Below, piece after piece: positions 36,077 through 44,375 of a DNA stretch of 64,000 nt. The position numbers and the translations under genes were made by a program. How positions within the stretch are numbered: position 1 is the stretch's first letter; the number at the start of each line of letters is the position of its first letter. Source of the stretch: Shewanella donghaensis (GTDB taxonomy: Bacteria > Pseudomonadota > Gammaproteobacteria > Enterobacterales > Shewanellaceae); assembly GCF_007567505.1 (NCBI RefSeq), contig NZ_CP041783.1:2046001-2110000 (forward strand), given 5' to 3'. Under the pieces are notes generated by a model, which was given only the letters and a program-made list of their open reading frames with translations, did not search any database and was not told where the DNA came from.

Positions 36077-37390
36077 CTATTGCGCTTTTAAGTAAACACT
36101 TGGCTTAGTACGGCAAACTACCCATGCAGGATACACACCCGCTAATACCGCTGTTGAAATGGCAATTAACGGGGTAATAATCCACATGCTGCTATCAAGC
36201 CCTGCCACGCTGGCATCAACATGAAACTGTGATTCAAGCAGGGTTAATGCCCCCCAAGCCCATAACAACCCGACCACGCCTCCAATAAAACCGATAATGC
36301 CAACCTCAACCATATACTGGCTGAATATTTGTCTACGGCTAGCACCTATGGCACGGCGAACGCCGACTTCTGGCGCACGTTTTAAGAATTTGGTTAATAA
36401 CAAACCAAGAATATTGACTAAACATACCGTCAAAAATAATACACTCAGTCCCACTAAGATTTTGTTATCCCTAGGTACGACATTATTGTCTTCAAGCCAT
36501 TTTTCCACATTACTTATCTGTACAGCTTCTTTGGCTGTTTTAGCCGTATCAGTAAAGCGACCAAAGCTGCGCTGCTGTTCAACATACTGGCTAAGCCAAC
36601 TTTTATACTGCTGCTTCTCAGCATCTGTTTTTAATAGCGTCCAAAAGTGAATCCAGGTTTTTTCAGAATTAAGACGGTCTTGATAGGTGATCATCGGCTC
36701 AAACTTCCAGCCACTGGTATTACCCCACACATCAAATTGCTCTAGAGGTGTGATTGAAAATGGAATAAAAATCTCTTCTGCGTTTCCAAATGCTTGATTG
36801 CTAGGGTCATAATATTTGGGTTTAGGGCTCCACTCTTTAATGACCCCAACAATTTGATAAGGCTTACGGTTTAGATAAATTGTTTTGCCGACACTATTAA
36901 CCCCATCAAAAAAGCTTTGGTTAAGTTTTTCTCCTATTACGACTTGATAGGCAGGCTGCACATCGACACTTTTGTCCCAACGACCACCGTATAAAAATGG
37001 CACCTCAAAAATGGTAAAAAAATCACTATCGGTAACCCGCACACCTTTTAATACTGGTTGTATTTCAGGATCATCTGACTGCATCGCTAAACCCGTTCGA
37101 AAAGAGGCCGCTTTAACTGCTAGATCATTATTATTGCGAAGATTGGTCACATCGGTATAAGTGAGGTTAGATTGAAAATCATCCCACGAGTCTAATCCTT
37201 GACTCCACAATTGAATCGAATTGATTTGATCACTACGATCTCCAGCCGGGTTATACGACATGGTTTTATAAACATTTAAGGTGGTGATAGTAATGCCTAT
37301 CCCAATGGATATGGCGAGTATCATTAGCAATGACAACATGGGGGTTTTCTTGATGCTGCGCCAAGCAAGATCGCAATAATATAAAAACAT
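36077..37390 (-). CDS. FtsX/MacB-like ABC transporter permease (first)
   Basis: 437-residue partner of the next permease with the same design: an N-terminal helix (about 18-40), a large periplasmic MacB_PCD domain (about 45-300) and three C-terminal helices. The FtsX block RAPEVGVRRAIGASRRQIFSQYMVEVGIIGF is present. It starts 21 nt after the ATPase gene. The two permeases differ enough to suggest distinct roles in a heterodimer rather than recent duplication. Confidence 0.9.
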   Translation of the reverse strand: MFLYYCDLAWRSIKKTPMLSLLMILAISIGIGITITTLNVYKTMSYNPAGDRSDQINSIQLWSQGLDSWDDFQSNLTYTDVTNLRNNNDLAVKAASFRTGLAMQSDDPEIQPVLKGVRVTDSDFFTIFEVPFLYGGRWDKSVDVQPAYQVVIGEKLNQSFFDGVNSVGKTIYLNRKPYQIVGVIKEWSPKPKYYDPSNQAFGNAEEIFIPFSITPLEQFDVWGNTSGWKFEPMITYQDRLNSEKTWIHFWTLLKTDAEKQQYKSWLSQYVEQQRSFGRFTDTAKTAKEAVQISNVEKWLEDNNVVPRDNKILVGLSVLFLTVCLVNILGLLLTKFLKRAPEVGVRRAIGASRRQIFSQYMVEVGIIGFIGGVVGLLWAWGALTLLESQFHVDASVAGLDSSMWIITPLIAISTAVLAGVYPAWVVCRTKPSVYLKAQ

Positions 37391-37411
37391 AGTGACTCTC
37401 CTACTGAGTGA

Positions 37412-38173
37412 TTAAGCGCCGTTAGCGACTTTTGGCTGCTGAGAAGATTGTTGGTCTGCTGCTTTTTGCAGATCGCTCACCACACTATGGTCAGCTTGCT
37501 GATACATAGAAAAGTCACACACTTGACCATCAACGATTTGAATATTGCGTTGAGCGCGGCGAGCGAGTTCTGCATCATGAGTCACCATGATAATGGTGGT
37601 GCCTGACTGATTAATATTTTCCAATAACTCCATCACTTGGCGCGCCATTAAGCTGTCTAAATTACCCGTTGGTTCATCGGCAAGTAAAAAGCGTGGTTCA
37701 CCAGCCAAAGCGCGAGCAATAGCGACTCGCTGCTGTTGTCCACCGGATAGTTGGGTCGGTAAATGCTTCATTCTGGCAGCAAGACCGACTTGTTCTAATG
37801 CTGATTCCACACGGCGCTTGCGTTCAGCGGCATTAAAGCCACGATAGCGCAGCGGTACTTCAACATTTTCAGCTAAATTCAAATCAGGAATAAGGTTAAA
37901 GCCTTGGAAAATGAAACCAATTTTTTCATTGCGAACTTGGGCGCTTTTATTGTCATTAAGGTTAGATACATTGACACCGTCTAAGCTGTATTCACCTTCA
38001 GTAAAACCTTCAAGTAGACCGGCAATATTCAAGAAGGTCGTTTTACCTGAACCTGATGGCCCTGTTACGGCAACAAACTCCCCTTCTGCGACTTCAAGGT
38101 TAAACTCACGTAATGCATGGGTCTCAACTAAGTCCGTTTTGAATACTTTGCTAATATTTTTCATTGATAACAT
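37412..38173 (-). CDS. LolD/MacB-type ABC ATPase
   Basis: 253-residue ATPase with Walker A GPSGSGKT (39-46), the Q-loop [23 protein letters not shown], signature [15 protein letters not shown], Walker [13 protein letters not shown] and the switch His in VTHDAEL. These are the signatures of the MacB/LolD family that powers mechanotransmission-type transport. A C-terminal extension of about 25 residues is Ala/Gln-rich. It is co-transcribed with the adaptor upstream and both permeases downstream. Confidence 0.94.
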   Translation of the reverse strand: MLSMKNISKVFKTDLVETHALREFNLEVAEGEFVAVTGPSGSGKTTFLNIAGLLEGFTEGEYSLDGVNVSNLNDNKSAQVRNEKIGFIFQGFNLIPDLNLAENVEVPLRYRGFNAAERKRRVESALEQVGLAARMKHLPTQLSGGQQQRVAIARALAGEPRFLLADEPTGNLDSLMARQVMELLENINQSGTTIIMVTHDAELARRAQRNIQIVDGQVCDFSMYQQADHSVVSDLQKAADQQSSQQPKVANGA

Positions 38174-38277
38174 TTTGTATTTCCTTGTTTAACTCGGCGG
38201 TATTCCATACCACTTCCAAGTTCAATTAGTTTGTTTAAGGTTCCATATATGATCGATATAGAACGATTGAATATGCG

Positions 38278-38511
38278 TTAAAAGATCACCACTATCTGTA
38301 ATGCCGAGGAGATATCGAACTTGATGATGGCGTTAACTAAATCATTCTGAACGGCTTCAGTTGCGCTATCTGACACTTGAGCGGTTAAATCAATGAGCTG
38401 AAAAGTGAATGACAACCAGTCTAGGCTGGCATCTATACGATAACTAACCGCTAAACTTAAAAGCATCAAAGCCAGCACACTCATAAAGGGTTTAGTTTGT
38501 AATTGTTTCAT
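38278..38511 (-). CDS. small membrane/exported protein in the ABC operon
   Basis: 77 residues from the ATG at 38511, which has AAGGAT 8 nt upstream; a GTG reading from 38547 is longer but has no ribosome-binding site. A hydrophobic N-terminal helix (FMSVLALMLLSLAVSY) precedes a short amphipathic and hydrophobic C-terminus. Family not recognised. It lies between the adaptor and ATPase genes, so it may be a transport accessory or regulatory peptide. Confidence 0.6.
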   Translation of the reverse strand: MKQLQTKPFMSVLALMLLSLAVSYRIDASLDWLSFTFQLIDLTAQVSDSATEAVQNDLVNAIIKFDISSALQIVVIF

Positions 38512-38605
38512 GGTCGTATCCTTACTTAACATGTGTTGTATATGCACGATATAAACTGGGTTTTATTACTCAAAAACTATCTAATCTAAAGCTATCTAAG
38601 TTGAA

Positions 38606-39865
38606 TTACCTAAGCTGAACGGTTTCATCGTTTCTGAAAGCTTCGGTGCCTGAGATAACCCACACATCACCTTCTTTACCGCCTTCAATCACTTCAACTT
38701 GGCTCATACTTCTTGCCCCTAGTGTGACTGGCGTTTTATGCACGATATCGTCAGTCAATAAGTAAGCCGATGATCCACCTCTATTTAAAAAGTCACCACG
38801 CTTAATCATTAATACATTAGGGCGATTTTCCAATAACACTCTGGCTGATAAACGTTGATTTTGGCGAAGTGACAATTGCTCATCGACATTAAATCGAACT
38901 CTTGCTGTCACTTCACGATTACGCACTTCTGGTGAGATTGAAGATAACTGGCCCATAACGTTAATATTGCCAAAACTCAACTCCACATCCATGCCAATGC
39001 CTAAGTCATCCGCATAAGATTCAGGTACAGCCAACTCAGCTTCAAATGCACTTAAATCAACCACGGTTAAAATAGGTTGGCTTGTGCCAATGCGGGCTTT
39101 TTGCTCCACTAGCCAGTTACCAATAATGCCTTCAACTGGTGCTTTAATGTTAAGTGCAGCTAATTGACGCGCTAACTCCTTGACGACTAACGCTTGTCGA
39201 GCGACTTCTAAGCCACGATTTTTCAGTTCAAACGTTAACGTGTCACGCATTAAATCGACTTCTGCAATAGCATGCTTATGCAGCAACTTTGCCTTATGAA
39301 GATCATCTTTACCTTTTTCATAATCGATACGGCTTATTAGGCTATTTTCAATCAACTGATTACCACGGCGACTCTCTCGATCAGCGGCTTCTAAATCTAC
39401 CTTAGCCATATCTAACACTTGGCTAACGCGAAGTTGTTCCCGGCGAGCATCCAATTTGGCCCGCTCTAAATTACTTTCCATTGAGGTATATAATGATTGC
39501 TGCTGCTCATAGGTATTTTGTAATTTAGGGCTTTCTATTTGAGCAACGACTTGGCCAAATTCGACGATATCTCCAGGTTGGCTCAGCATAGTCACCACAC
39601 CTTGTTCAGTGCTATATAAAACAGGTGCATTAGCAGCAACGATTTTCCCGGTGGTAGCAATATCGCGAACCAATGTGCCGCGAGTCAGCGTGGCTAGTCT
39701 TAAATCTGTTGAATCAATTGAGCGAATATTATTGCCATTCCCTAAGCTTGCCCACACCAACGCACTCATCAACAAGCCAAGGGTACCAATCACTAATGGC
39801 ATTTTGAGCTTGCTCGTCACCTTCGGTTGGATAACCTTGTCTTGTCCGCTAGTATCTTTAATCAT
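38606..39865 (-). CDS. HlyD/MacA-type periplasmic adaptor
   Basis: 419-residue inner-membrane-anchored adaptor. An N-terminal anchor (about 21-42) is followed by lipoyl-half segments around 78-112 and 240-270 (KAPVEGIIGNWLVEQKARIG). A long coiled-coil hairpin lies at about 115-235, then beta-barrel and membrane-proximal domains ending in EGGKEGDVWVISGTEAFRNDETVQLR. It is the first gene of a seven-gene minus-strand operon that also encodes ATPase, permeases and a two-component system. The sigma-54 promoter lies about 60 bp upstream. It should bridge the permease to an outer-membrane channel, which is not encoded here. Confidence 0.92.
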   Translation of the reverse strand: MIKDTSGQDKVIQPKVTSKLKMPLVIGTLGLLMSALVWASLGNGNNIRSIDSTDLRLATLTRGTLVRDIATTGKIVAANAPVLYSTEQGVVTMLSQPGDIVEFGQVVAQIESPKLQNTYEQQQSLYTSMESNLERAKLDARREQLRVSQVLDMAKVDLEAADRESRRGNQLIENSLISRIDYEKGKDDLHKAKLLHKHAIAEVDLMRDTLTFELKNRGLEVARQALVVKELARQLAALNIKAPVEGIIGNWLVEQKARIGTSQPILTVVDLSAFEAELAVPESYADDLGIGMDVELSFGNINVMGQLSSISPEVRNREVTARVRFNVDEQLSLRQNQRLSARVLLENRPNVLMIKRGDFLNRGGSSAYLLTDDIVHKTPVTLGARSMSQVEVIEGGKEGDVWVISGTEAFRNDETVQLR

Positions 39866-39924
39866 CGTCTTTCCTAGAATGTGCTAATCGTTGCTACATT
39901 TCTGATTCATATTGCATTGGATAT

Positions 39925-39942
39925 AGCACAGGCCGTGCCAAC
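39925..39942 (-). promoter_or_regulatory. sigma-54 promoter of the ABC/two-component operon
   Basis: On the minus strand TTGGCACGGCCTGTGCT reproduces the -24/-12 consensus (YTGGCACG-N4-TTGCW) with one mismatch and the obligatory GG-N10-GC spacing. It is about 60 nt upstream of the adaptor start codon. The operon itself encodes a sigma-54 activator, which strongly supports the call. Confidence 0.85.
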
Positions 39943-40002
39943 TAACGTATAGCATTACAAATCAACAGCTTAAAGAATTTAGTTAAGTTAACGCTTAATA
40001 AG

Positions 40003-40084
40003 AAGTGTCCGCGGACACCCTGTAAAGTGTCCGCATTAAAATGAGAAGTGTCCGAAAACAAAAAAAGTGTCCGAGCGGACACTT
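40003..40084. promoter_or_regulatory. enhancer array of four AAGTGTCCG sites
   Basis: AAGTGTCCG occurs at 40003, 40025, 40046 and 40065 on the plus strand, at 22, 21 and 19 bp intervals (about two helical turns). The first lies within the perfect palindrome GTGTCCGCGGACAC (40005-40018). The last pairs with CGGACACTT at 40076. The array lies roughly 90-170 bp upstream of the predicted sigma-54 transcription start, the usual enhancer distance for an NtrC-type regulator. Confidence 0.8.
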
Positions 40085-40086
40085 TT
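40060..40086 (-). terminator. btuF terminator overlapping the enhancer
   Basis: On the minus strand AAAAGTGTCC and GGACACTTTT form a 10-bp stem with a GCTC loop, followed by TTT (a run of seven T in all). It is the natural terminator for btuF, 37 nt after its stop, and also contains the last enhancer site. Confidence 0.75.
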
Positions 40087-40122
40087 GGGCAATCTATATT
40101 GAATCGATTAATTCAAGCCGCT

Positions 40123-40971
40123 TTATGGCTGACGCACTTTATCCAATGCACCACACAAGGCTTCAACACCTAAAATAGCCCGTGGTGAGGCACGGTGCAG
40201 TACATCAGCATTGAGTTGATAAATATGCTGATTTTTAACCGCCGGTACTTCTGGCCACTTTGACCAATCAACACCAATAACATTACCTTCATCCTGACTT
40301 TGCAAAATGACTTCTGGCATGGTGAGCAATACATTTTCAACGCTCACTTGCGGGTATTCACTGGCGGCATCAAGAAAGACATTTTCACCATGACAAGCTT
40401 CAATGATATGTTCTATCCAGCTGCCTTTTGAAACCGTCATTAATGGCGTGGACCACAGCTGGTAAAACACACTTACTGGTTTCTTTAATTGATTTTCGGC
40501 GCGGATATCGGCTAACTGTTGACGATACTTAGCAGCGACATTAGCCGCTTGTATTTGATTGCCAGTAAGCTCACCCAATTGTTCTAATTCATTGGCCACA
40601 TCATCAAGGCTTTTAGGGGAGCTATCAAATACCTTAAAACCCAGCGACTTTAATTGTGTAATATCGTCCATTTTATTGCCGCTATTCCACACCACAACCA
40701 AATCTGGATTAAGCTCTAACACCCGCTCAATTTGAATCCCGTAATAACCGCCAATACTGGGAATAGCCTTGGCAGCCTCTGGAAAATCAGCGTGATCAGT
40801 GGTCGCTACAATATTATCGCCAGCACCAATGGCGTAGAGCATTTCAACGGCATGAGGCGATAACGCAATAATGCGTTTTGCAGACTCAGCTTCTTTTGTC
40901 TTAGCGTCTAAAAAAGGACTGTTCATAACGGTGATGATAAAAACGATACTGATGGAAATTCGTGACAACAT
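40123..40971 (-). CDS. btuF: periplasmic corrinoid-binding protein BtuF
   Basis: 282-residue class III substrate-binding protein with a Sec signal peptide. ATG 40971 has AAAGGA just upstream; a longer reading from 41034 adds residues ahead of the signal and is unlikely. RIIALSPHAVEMLYAIGAGDNIVATTDHADFP opens the domain, PSIGGYYGIQIERVLELNPDLVVVW follows, and the C-terminal lobe contains WSTPLMTVSKGSWI. These fit BtuF rather than siderophore or heme binders. It delivers cobalamin or cobinamide to BtuCD, encoded about 20 kb away in this window. It stands alone, outside the riboswitch-controlled operon. Confidence 0.87.
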   Translation of the reverse strand: MLSRISISIVFIITVMNSPFLDAKTKEAESAKRIIALSPHAVEMLYAIGAGDNIVATTDHADFPEAAKAIPSIGGYYGIQIERVLELNPDLVVVWNSGNKMDDITQLKSLGFKVFDSSPKSLDDVANELEQLGELTGNQIQAANVAAKYRQQLADIRAENQLKKPVSVFYQLWSTPLMTVSKGSWIEHIIEACHGENVFLDAASEYPQVSVENVLLTMPEVILQSQDEGNVIGVDWSKWPEVPAVKNQHIYQLNADVLHRASPRAILGVEALCGALDKVRQP

Positions 40972-41015
40972 GTTTTTCCTTTGAAAAATTAAACTGGGGT
41001 TATTGGGTCTGCAAC

Positions 41016-41095
41016 CGACTATTACTTCCACCAACTATTACTTCAACCAACTATTACTTCTAACGACTATTACTTCTAACGACTATTACTTCAAA
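41016..41095. repeat. five 16-bp tandem repeats
   Basis: Five contiguous units based on CGACTATTACTTCTAA, with changes mainly at the first two and last three positions. They fill the gap between btuF and the DUF2235 gene. A related pair of 16-bp units lies on the other side of DUF2235 (42191-42222). Confidence 0.85.
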
Positions 41096-41111
41096 CAACT
41101 CAGCCAATAAG

Positions 41112-42149
41112 CTACTGGATGAGTGTATCAGGCCAACCGTGAGTATCGATGTAAGCTTGTAAGTTTTTAGGCCTATATTTCATGTCTGCATCCCATCTTT
41201 GTTTCACCGATTGATGTATCCAAATAGGTTTTTCGCAGTCAGTTAACGGGCGGAGATATTCACCAAGGATACGATACACATGTTTTTTGGACTTATGCTT
41301 GGTCGCCATTGGGTTAGGATGCAAACTCTCATGCAAATGCGTTTCAAATGATAAATCAAATTCACTGGCTTGCTGCATCATCCATTTCAGTGCGATATCA
41401 GATAAACAGGTTTTATCCTTATCAGGCTCATAACTGCCACCTATATTACTGTGAACACCAGCAAACCACACTTGTTGAATATTCATATTGTCGCGAGGTT
41501 GCCAAATCGTCGGTTTGAAATCATCTCGAAGTTCATCAATCGCCAGCGCATGACGCGCGACAGTGACATTACGACCTAACTTAGTGTCGTAGAACTCATC
41601 TTCGTCTTCGAATATGCCGAGAAAAGAGAACGGAATACCCATCGAGCCTACCGTATCCCATACTCCGACAAATTTAACTTGCCTTGATGGGTGGCTATGC
41701 TGCGCACGAAAGGCGACTGATTTATCACCATCTGGTTTATAGTGTTTTGATTTAGTTTTATAGTGATCGAACGCTTGTTGAATTAAGTTTGCATCGAGAC
41801 GTTTTAAAATACCGCAGTTATTAATTAAGCCACATAAACTACGAATGGTGTACGCGCCGCGACTGAAACCAAACAGATAAATTTCATCGCCATCATTGTA
41901 GTTCTGCACAATATAGCGATAACAATCCATGATATTTTTATGCACACCACTGCCGGTTATACCACCAGAAAGTGAATCATAATAAGAGCCTACACCCCAA
42001 TCATAAAAGACTTGTTGTGGCACCCCATCATCAGCTAAAGGTTTAAGCCCTCTGGCGATACGAAGGACATTGGTAGGAAAATCTTTTTTAAGATTCTTCT
42101 CAGGACGGTTCCAGGTACCATCAGCACAGATAACAATGCGTTTTTTCAT
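41112..42149 (-). CDS. DUF2235 alpha/beta-hydrolase (phospholipase-like)
   Basis: 345-residue protein with an N-terminal RIVICADGTWNRPEKN metal/phosphate-binding-like segment and the GFSRGAYTIR nucleophile elbow (Ser near residue 96), the DUF2235 signature. FVGVWDTVGSMG and VWFAGVHSNIGGSYEPD supply the Asp and His. Related proteins include type VI effectors of the Tle1 class, but no secretion genes or immunity partner are present, so a housekeeping lipase or esterase is equally possible. ATG 42149 follows AAGGAAG. Confidence 0.85.
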   Translation of the reverse strand: MKKRIVICADGTWNRPEKNLKKDFPTNVLRIARGLKPLADDGVPQQVFYDWGVGSYYDSLSGGITGSGVHKNIMDCYRYIVQNYNDGDEIYLFGFSRGAYTIRSLCGLINNCGILKRLDANLIQQAFDHYKTKSKHYKPDGDKSVAFRAQHSHPSRQVKFVGVWDTVGSMGIPFSFLGIFEDEDEFYDTKLGRNVTVARHALAIDELRDDFKPTIWQPRDNMNIQQVWFAGVHSNIGGSYEPDKDKTCLSDIALKWMMQQASEFDLSFETHLHESLHPNPMATKHKSKKHVYRILGEYLRPLTDCEKPIWIHQSVKQRWDADMKYRPKNLQAYIDTHGWPDTLIQ

Positions 42150-42313
42150 CACATCTTCCTTGAATAACTAAAATATAAATCATCACTATTAACTATAGCG
42201 ACTGCTAACTATAACGACTTCGACCTTTAGAGAATAGTCAGCCGAGGTGATTAACGTTTAATCTAAGTGACGTTCATTTTGAATTTCATTGTCGAGTCAG
42301 GATAGGAGTGTTT

Positions 42314-42856
42314 ATGTTAACTGCAGATCAATCGGTGCTTGTCATTGTAGATGTTCAAGGAAAACTAGCGCAAGTCATGCAGCAGTCAACCGCCTTGCAT
42401 CAGCAACTATCCACCTTAATCCAAGGGGCACAATTGTTTGATATTCCTATCCTATGGGTTGAACAGTTACCTGATAAATTAGGTGGCACTACACCTGAGT
42501 TAAGTGAGCTTTTATCTAAAACGACCCGCGTGATTGCTAAATCTCATTTTAGCGCTTGGCAATGTTCCGAGTTCCAGCAACAACTCACCGGCTTGAACCG
42601 AAAAAATATCATTTTAGCGGGCATTGAAACCCACGTATGCGTTTATCAAACATGTCAGGATTTACTGGCTAATCGTTATCAAGTTCAGTTGGTTGCTGAT
42701 GCTGTTTCATCAAGAATTGAAGCAAATAAAGCCTTAGGCATTCAGATGATGATCAATATGGGCGCTAAACTTACCAATACCGAATCATGCTTATTTGAGT
42801 TACAACATCAAGCTACTGGTGAGCGCTTTAAAGCATTACTTAAGTTAATTAAATAG
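42314..42856 (+). CDS. isochorismatase-like cysteine hydrolase
   Basis: 180-residue cysteine hydrolase of the YcaC branch. The triad is the Asp in VLVIVDVQGKL, the Lys in VIAKSHFSAW, and the Cys in AGIETHVCVYQTCQDLL. ATG 42314 is used because AGGAG sits 5 nt before it; GTG at 42308 overlaps that site. Members hydrolyse amides or act on unknown small molecules. It is transcribed alone and the substrate is not apparent from neighbours. Confidence 0.88.
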   Translation: MLTADQSVLVIVDVQGKLAQVMQQSTALHQQLSTLIQGAQLFDIPILWVEQLPDKLGGTTPELSELLSKTTRVIAKSHFSAWQCSEFQQQLTGLNRKNIILAGIETHVCVYQTCQDLLANRYQVQLVADAVSSRIEANKALGIQMMINMGAKLTNTESCLFELQHQATGERFKALLKLIK

Positions 42857-43025
42857 TGCTTGATGTAGAACCGAGCCACTCATATTAGAATTACATAGCA
42901 ACTCATGACAAATGTCATCAACTCTCATGACGATAATCACTGATATTATCCAACGGGTTTGCATAAACTAACTCCATTAACGATAAAGAAATATCAATGA
43001 AAGTCTAAAAACTAAGGAGTAGAAT

Positions 43026-43124
43026 ATGGGTTGGGAACATGTAGTGATTATGGCGATGATTGTTGGTGCAATTAATTCAGTTATCCCGGTTATTTTGGCT
43101 CTAATTGAAAAAGATAAGCAGTAA
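43026..43124 (+). CDS. 32-residue membrane microprotein
   Basis: Short frame behind a strong AGGAG site 5 nt before its ATG. One hydrophobic helix (VVIMAMIVGAINSVIPVILALI) is followed by a charged tail (EKDKQ). The size and layout match single-pass regulatory microproteins of inner-membrane transporters. No family recognised. The strong ribosome-binding site is the main argument for expression. Confidence 0.6.
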   Translation: MGWEHVVIMAMIVGAINSVIPVILALIEKDKQ

Positions 43125-43549
43125 CGATTAAATGACTTACGACGAAATATATGGCGAACTCATACTTAGCAATATTGCATATCTATGAACTTATCAATTG
43201 CGCTTAAATACAGACCGATTGATAGATTTTAGGGTTGCTCTTAAGTATAGTTCTTCATTGATTTCTTTGACCAATTCACCCTAGTTTCATGACGATTATC
43301 AATAGACCCCATGCCTTCTTCAAGTCTCCCAATGCGTCAACATCAGCTCAATATCAAGTTAGCATCTGCACAACTTCAGCTAAAATAGAATGAATTTCTT
43401 TCAAAATTGACCACCGTATTTTGTAATAGGCTAAACTTACTGATAGTTTTATGGAAAACGCTGGTTTTCTGTTATTATTTGCAACCAAATAATCATAATT
43501 TATTGGATTAGCACTCGTCTATCCACGTTCATTTGCCATAGGTAGAAAT
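43125..43549. other. 425-bp region upstream of the J-domain operon
   Basis: No gene-sized frame. A weak hairpin with GAAAAC and GTTTTC arms lies at 43454-43469, 80 nt before the J-domain start. No heat-shock (sigma-32) promoter was recognised. Confidence 0.4.
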
Positions 43550-43834
43550 ATGATTAACCACTTCACAGTCCTCGGTGTTAAAGCCAGTGCCAAAGAAGAC
43601 GAAATAAAAAAAGCCTATAAACGTTTATCAAATAAGTTTCACCCCGATAAACTGCTTAACGCGTCAGAAGAAGAAAAACATCAAGCAGCAGATCAGTTGC
43701 AACGGGTTAAAAATGCCTATGATGTTTTATCAGATAAGAAATTAAGAACAGCATTTATTAAAGATTTTAATAATGTCATCGTAACCAATCCTACAGCGGC
43801 AATGACCGAGCTGTGGGACCAATTTTATTCTTGA
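43550..43834 (+). CDS. stand-alone J-domain protein
   Basis: 94-residue protein, almost entirely a J domain. HFTVLGVKASAKEDEIKKAYKRLS forms helices I-II, the essential HPD motif is at residues 31-33, and the rest completes helices III-IV. J domains stimulate the ATPase of DnaK/Hsp70. No Gly/Phe or substrate-binding region is present, so client specificity should come from partners. It is first of four tightly packed genes (8, -1 and 12 nt gaps), the other three unrecognised. AGGTAG precedes the ATG. Confidence 0.9.
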   Translation: MINHFTVLGVKASAKEDEIKKAYKRLSNKFHPDKLLNASEEEKHQAADQLQRVKNAYDVLSDKKLRTAFIKDFNNVIVTNPTAAMTELWDQFYS

Positions 43835-43841
43835 GAAACCC

Positions 43842-44375
43842 ATGAGCCAAACACTGAACATCTCACGCATTAATGAGTTAAAAAATAATGCATTTGATAA
43901 TATCGAATCGTATAACGATCCTGATACACCTGATGCATTAGCTAAATTCACTGACTCAATGAAAGAGATTTTATTAGCCGACCCGTCGATGTTAGCTGCT
44001 GTACCAGAGTATTTACCTGTAGCCTTATTTAATCGCATTCGTTTTTCTGACGAAGCTAAAATCAAATGGGCAAGCTGGATTGATACCGCGACATTACCGA
44101 CCTGGGACGATTTTAAAGTTACCGTTCAGTTCAATAATGCTGATGTTCCGCTGGTACTTGCTGTACGCAAATACTCAGAAGAGCTGTTAATTGAAAGTTG
44201 TGCCGTGGTTTATCTGCTTAATACTCAAGATAACGTGGTTGCGCCAACGAAGTCTTTTGCTTCATCTGAAGGTGGCGATAGCGACGATGGTTATGATCCA
44301 TATAACAATGATGACGAACAACAAGGCGAAGATGAAGAAGGTTATTACGACCAATATGATGATGAGGAAAGTTAA
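43842..44375 (+). CDS. unknown protein with acidic Asp/Glu/Tyr-rich tail (J-domain operon)
   Basis: 177 residues. A globular part (1-137) with NISRINELKNNAFDNIESYND and WASWIDTATLPTWDDFKVTVQF is followed by an extremely acidic, disordered tail (about 142-177) of alternating Asp, Glu, Tyr, Gly and Asn. No signal or membrane segment, so cytoplasmic. Family unrecognised. The stop overlaps the next start (TAATG), implying coupled translation and a shared complex. Confidence 0.75.
   Translation: MSQTLNISRINELKNNAFDNIESYNDPDTPDALAKFTDSMKEILLADPSMLAAVPEYLPVALFNRIRFSDEAKIKWASWIDTATLPTWDDFKVTVQFNNADVPLVLAVRKYSEELLIESCAVVYLLNTQDNVVAPTKSFASSEGGDSDDGYDPYNNDDEQQGEDEEGYYDQYDDEES

Noticed and set aside
36297..36650. 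117-residue plus-strand frame within the first permease
   Set aside because: Antisense shadow of the FtsX-type permease; no coding features.
40972..41111. A second cobalamin riboswitch upstream of btuF
   Set aside because: No B12 box or CCCGCAACTG-type element; the region is tandem repeats.
41112..42149. DUF2235 protein as a type VI secretion effector
   Set aside because: No VgrG, PAAR, adaptor or immunity gene is nearby. Only the hydrolase family is supported.
43454..43469. Hairpin as terminator before the J-domain gene
   Set aside because: Only six A/T-rich pairs and no co-directional gene close upstream.
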